A DNA stretch of 11,563 bases, taken from contig KQ481997.1 in NCBI GenBank assembly GCA_001430745.1, positions 211,660 through 223,222 on the forward strand, given 5' to 3'. Below, in pieces: positions 8,252 through 11,563 of this stretch. How positions within the stretch are numbered: position 1 is the stretch's first letter; each line of letters starts with the position of its first letter. A program made the position numbers and the translations under genes. The notes below the pieces were generated by a model, which saw only the letters and a list, made by a program, of their open reading frames with translations, was not told the origin of the DNA and did no database searches. The stretch comes from Auxenochlorella pyrenoidosa. Lineage: Eukaryota > Chlorophyta > Trebouxiophyceae > Chlorellales > Chlorellaceae.

Positions 8252-8555
8252 GCAGCCCCGAAAGAATTGACAGGACCAGAAAGAAACTGTGTGTCCGCGG
8301 GCCGAGCGCCTCGCCGGCAGTCGCTACAGGCTTGCGATTTCTGGAAGGACGATCCAACGCCAAAACGGAGCGAAACAAGACACCAGCTGCTGCATTCTTC
8401 CGCGCAGCAGGCTGGCCATTGCGAGACACCTGTGGCAGTCGCGCATTTCGATGCTCTGCGATCGCTGCACAAAATGATCTGGGCACCGCGCAGGTAACAC
8501 CGGCGAGCAAACCAACCTCGCGAGCCCCTGCCTCCAGGGAAGCCCGCCAGCAGCC
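8252..8555. promoter_or_regulatory. Presumed divergent promoter region
   Basis: These 304 bases separate the inferred start codons of two genes running in opposite directions, so both 5' untranslated regions and both promoters should lie here. The DNA is less GC-biased than the flanking exons. I see no TATA box. TTCTGGAA at 8340-8347 resembles two units of a heat-shock element but lacks a third. The assignment rests on gene layout only, and depends on the weakly supported first exon of the coiled-coil gene. Confidence 0.4.
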
Positions 8556-11500
8556 ATGCAGCGGGTGCTGGCGGAGCGGGAGAGCGGTCTGCTGTCGCTG
8601 CAGGGCTCCGCGGCCTTTGGGCACCGCCCCGCCGCGTTTGCCGCGGCCGTGCTGGGCGACGCCGGCCTGGCACGCCGCTTGGCCCCGGTGGCCCTGCTGC
8701 CAGGGCATTCTGGCGCCGTTTCGGCACTGACCTGGACAGAGGCGGGCGAGCTGCTGGCCAGCGGTGGCGAGGACTGCCGGCTGCGCCTGTGGCGGGGAGC
8801 CACTGGCGAGCTGCTGCACTCGCTCGACACGGTGCGGCGAGCGCTGGGCGGTTGACGGCTGCGCGAGTGTCTCTCTGCTTCAGGGGCAGCTCACCCAATC
8901 TGCATGCTACTACGTTATGTCAGGCGGCGTAAGCTCCGCCTCAGCCATGCGCACTCTTTGCCAGCACCCACGTCTGCGCCGCCGCCAACGGCGCTTGCCA
9001 CAGCACCCTCCTCCCCTGCCAGGGTCACACCGCCACCATCCTGTCGGCTGCCTTCCTGCCCGGCAGCCGCGGCGACCAGCTGCTGTGCTGCTCCGCCGAC
9101 AGGCAGATCAGGCACATAGCGGTCACCAAGGGCGCCGTGCGGCCCTACTTGGTCCACTCTGGGCCCGTGCGCTCGGTCACGCCGCTGGATGCACGTGGGT
9201 GCTGCCCTTTGCCGGCAGTTGGGTGCTGCAAAGCCCCCGGCCTGGTGGTTGATGTGCGCGCAAGCGACTGCATGAAGCCCCGAGCGGCGCTGCTTGCAAA
9301 AGGCGCCCCCTGGAGCGGCGATGCGGTGCGGCCGCCGGCTGTTGCATTTCTCATGCGCGTTGCGTTCGGCCTGCACGGCCGGCCTGGCCTTCCCTCAGCG
9401 AGCCTGTGCTCGTGCTGGCGTCCCTGCCGCCCCGCAGATGTGTTCCTGTCTGCCAGCGAGGACGGCACCGTGCGCGAGTTCGATGTGCGGCAGCGCCCGG
9501 TGGCGGTGCACCGGGACGCTCTGGCAGGCGACGACTCCAATGTGCTGGGTGGGTGCTGGGCATACCGGTGGCGTCGATGCGGCGGGCACACGCACACACC
9601 GGCGGTTCCTGCGGTGTGCTGCCGCCTGCCGCGCGCTACAAACGCCAGGCGCGTGTCAAGGTGCAAGGTGGTCGCAGCAGCTTGCGGGCGGGCATGCGCG
9701 CACGACCTGCCGGGCCCTGCGTCGACCCGCCCGGCATGCGCCGACCGCCCGCCTGCAGTGGACCAGCGTGCGGAGCGGGTTGGCCGCTCCCGCGTGCGCG
9801 TCGGCATCCACAGCCTGGCGGTGGACCCGCTGCGCCCCTGGCTCATGCTCACGGGCGGCACCGACCCTCTGCTCCGCCTGTACGACCGACGCATGCTGCC
9901 AGAGGGTGACGGCAAGGCGCCGCAGTGGGTGTCCGCCTACGTGCCCTCGCACATCAAGGGCGCAGTGCTGGACAGCGGGCGGCACCCGGGGCTGGCCGGC
10001 GGCGGCGCGGGCGCACTGCCGGGGCAGGCCGTCACGGCGGTGGCGTTTGCCCGCGGCGGGGCGCAGCTGGTGGGCAGCTACAGCGGCGAGTGCATCTACA
10101 GGTGGGAGAAATGCATGCATCCAGGGTGTGATCAGCCAGAGCCTGCTACTTGGTGTAGAGATATGCCTGGAAGGTGGCCAGGGATACTCGCCTGGAGACG
10201 TTGACTGTCGACGGGGGCCGTTCCTGCTGGCTCACCCTCTGCTCCCCAAGCAACATTGCCCCCTGTCTGCAGCTTTGATGCTGTGCAGCATGCCAGGGAT
10301 GTGGAGGCGCTGCTGCACATACCAGAGACGGTGCTGCGGTGGGTAGGCCTGGCAGGCCAGAAGGCGGGGTGGGCCAGTAGCAGGGCTGCAGGGGCAGTTC
10401 AGGATGCGTTTTCACAGTGCAAACTGCGGCACGCCCTTCCTCGCTCATCTGTGCGTATGACTGCTCGGCGCTTGCCTGCTGCAGAGCCCCCGCACGCCCT
10501 CGCAGCCACATGGGGCGGCGCAGCATGCGTGGCCTTGGGGCCAGTGGCAGTGTTGAAGGCGGCGGGCAGTCACCTGCCAGCCAAGCAGGCTTGGCAGCTA
10601 TAGCAGCAGCGGCGGCAGCGGCGGCGGCGGCAGCGACAGTGGTGGAGGGAGCGGGTGGCACCACGCCAGCGATACCTGATGCAGGGGTGCTGCGCCAGCA
10701 GCTGCAGGCGCAACAGGTGCAACGGGTCCGTGCTGCACGCGGCATCGCCATTGCCTCGTCTGTCCGTCGGCTGGAGCGTCAGCGTCGGCAGCAGAGCCGC
10801 GCAGCGGCGGCGGCAGAGGAGCCTCCGCGAGCCGAGAGCTCCCGGCCGGCGCACTGGCAGATGCGGCCCACCAGCAGCACGCTGCGCTCGCCATTCCAAG
10901 AGCAGCATGCACCACAGCATGCGCAGCACGGGCACAACCACAACCTGCGGCACCACACCCAGCAGCAGGCGCAGCAGCCGCCTGCGCACCGGCAACAGCC
11001 TCCTCAGATACAGCAGCAGCGGTCGCAGCAGCAGCAGCAGCAGGACGCGCGGCCCACCCTGCATGAGCTACCAACCGATTCGGAAGGGCCGTCTGATGGC
11101 GTCAGCCCTGAGGGGCCACACCAGCGGCAGGCGGTGCGCCGGAGCAGGCGCATCATGCGACGGCGTCGGGATGCCGCTGAGGCTGCAGAGCAGCAGCACC
11201 ACTCAGAGGGGGCAGGTGCCGCAGCGGGGGCATGCCAGGACGCGCTGCAGCAGGTGGAGGAGCAGCAGGGGCCGCTGGCGGCTGTGCAGCAGCCGGCGGT
11301 GTCGGGGGTGGCGGAGCCTGCCGCACCGGCGAGCAGCAGCGACAGCGAAGACCGTGAGCTGCTCTCGCCTGCAACTCGCGGGCGGCGGGTGCGGCGCCGC
11401 ACCCTGCCGCCCTCGGCCGCTGCCGATGCCGATGCAGCACCGCAGCCGCAGCAGTCGTGCGGGGCTGGCGTGTTGCCGGATGTGGCAGAGGTGGCGGCAG

Positions 11501-11563
11501 CGGGCGGCGGTGATGGCGGCTTCAAGGCGCCGCCGGGGCGCAGCCCGCAGCACCCGCGGCGGC
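8556..11563 (+). CDS. DCAF6/WDTC1-like WD40 protein, likely CUL4-DDB1 receptor, 5' part
   Basis: Exons: 8556-8831, 9023-9194, 9438-9548, 9759-10101, 10273-10338 and 10485 to beyond the window end; 682 complete codons are seen and no stop. All introns are GT-AG with matching phases. WD40 repeats lie at about residues 46-90 (GHSGAVSALTWTEAGELLAS), 93-130 (GHTATILSAAFLPG), 133-168 (SASEDGTVREFDVRQ), 202-233 (LMLTGGTDPLLRLYDRRML) and 275-304 (GSYSGECIYSFD). FDVR (164-167) and YDRR (228-231) match the W/Y/F-D-x-R ending of DDB1-binding WD40 boxes. Order and spacing resemble DCAF6, WDTC1 and plant ASG2, which deliver substrates to CUL4-DDB1 ubiquitin ligases. From about 323 onward the protein is low-complexity: 11 Ala at 363-373, Gln-rich stretches with six Gln at 504-509, and Arg clusters at 537-551 and near 620-630 that resemble nuclear localisation signals. 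DCAF6 has a similar long insert before its last repeats, so the remaining propeller blades are expected downstream. The start codon sits in GCAGCCATG. Confidence 0.83.
10603..10635 (+). repeat. Poly-alanine codon run
   Basis: Eleven consecutive GCA and GCG codons in the last visible exon of the WD40 gene encode an alanine run at residues 363-373. Codon mixing (GCA and GCG) shows it is not a pure trinucleotide repeat. Confidence 0.85.
10909..11043 (+). repeat. Gln/His-rich CAG-type tract
   Basis: CAG and CAC codons dominate this stretch of the WD40 gene, with six pure CAG codons at 11026-11043. It forms part of the disordered insert. The tract is in frame and uninterrupted by stops; pure CAG runs are prone to length change. 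Confidence 0.8.

Noticed and set aside
8340..8347. TTCTGGAA as a heat-shock element
   Set aside because: Only two inverted units are present; a working element normally has three or more.
9137..10204. A 355-codon open frame within the WD40 gene
   Set aside because: It contains the true exon 9759-10101 but reads through introns on both sides. The spliced model restores WD40 motifs continuously.
10570..11074. Antisense frames rich in Leu or Ala
   Set aside because: They are shadows of the CAG- and GCG-rich exon of the WD40 gene: reverse-strand CTG and CGC codons give Leu and Arg runs.

Overview
This window looks like nuclear DNA of a unicellular green alga, probably a Chlorella-type trebouxiophyte. 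The base composition is very GC-rich. Every gene is broken by short introns of about 100 to 440 bases with GT (or GC) donors and pyrimidine-tgcag acceptors. Intergenic gaps are short, and the proteins are plant or plastid families. The lineage is inferred from these features, not from any search. There is no prokaryotic operon structure, CRISPR array, insertion sequence or recognisable RNA gene.

Layout: (1) bases 1-691, plus strand: the 3' end of a ZIP-family zinc transporter resembling plant ZTP29 and bacterial ZupT (last two exons, three membrane helices). (2) 692-1402: spacer between two convergent genes. (3) 1403-4409, minus strand: a complete ten-exon gene for a 279-residue DUF2854 protein with an N-terminal plastid-targeting-like segment and two membrane helices. 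One of its introns appears to be GC-AG. (4) 4410-4685: short spacer, holding the 3' end of the next gene and the promoter of the DUF2854 gene. (5) 4686-8251, minus strand: a multi-exon gene for an unrecognised coiled-coil protein of about 820-840 residues with a large disordered Pro/Ala/Gln/Ser-rich C-terminal exon. (6) 8252-8555: presumed divergent promoter. (7) 8556-11563, plus strand, running off the window: a WD40 protein of the DCAF6/WDTC1/ASG2 type, a likely substrate receptor of CUL4-DDB1 ubiquitin ligases. A partial beta-propeller is followed by a long Gln/Ala/Arg-rich insert.

The four genes do not form an obvious pathway. One handles metal transport, one is a plastid membrane protein, one is an unknown coiled-coil protein and one is a ubiquitin-ligase adaptor. 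I see no convincing new system. The points most worth a second look are at transcript level: a duplicated exon start in the zinc transporter that creates two in-frame acceptors 111 bases apart; three adjacent perfect inverted repeats in one intron of the coiled-coil gene; an 11-base-periodic GTCAA array in an intron of the DUF2854 gene; and two candidate GC-donor introns.
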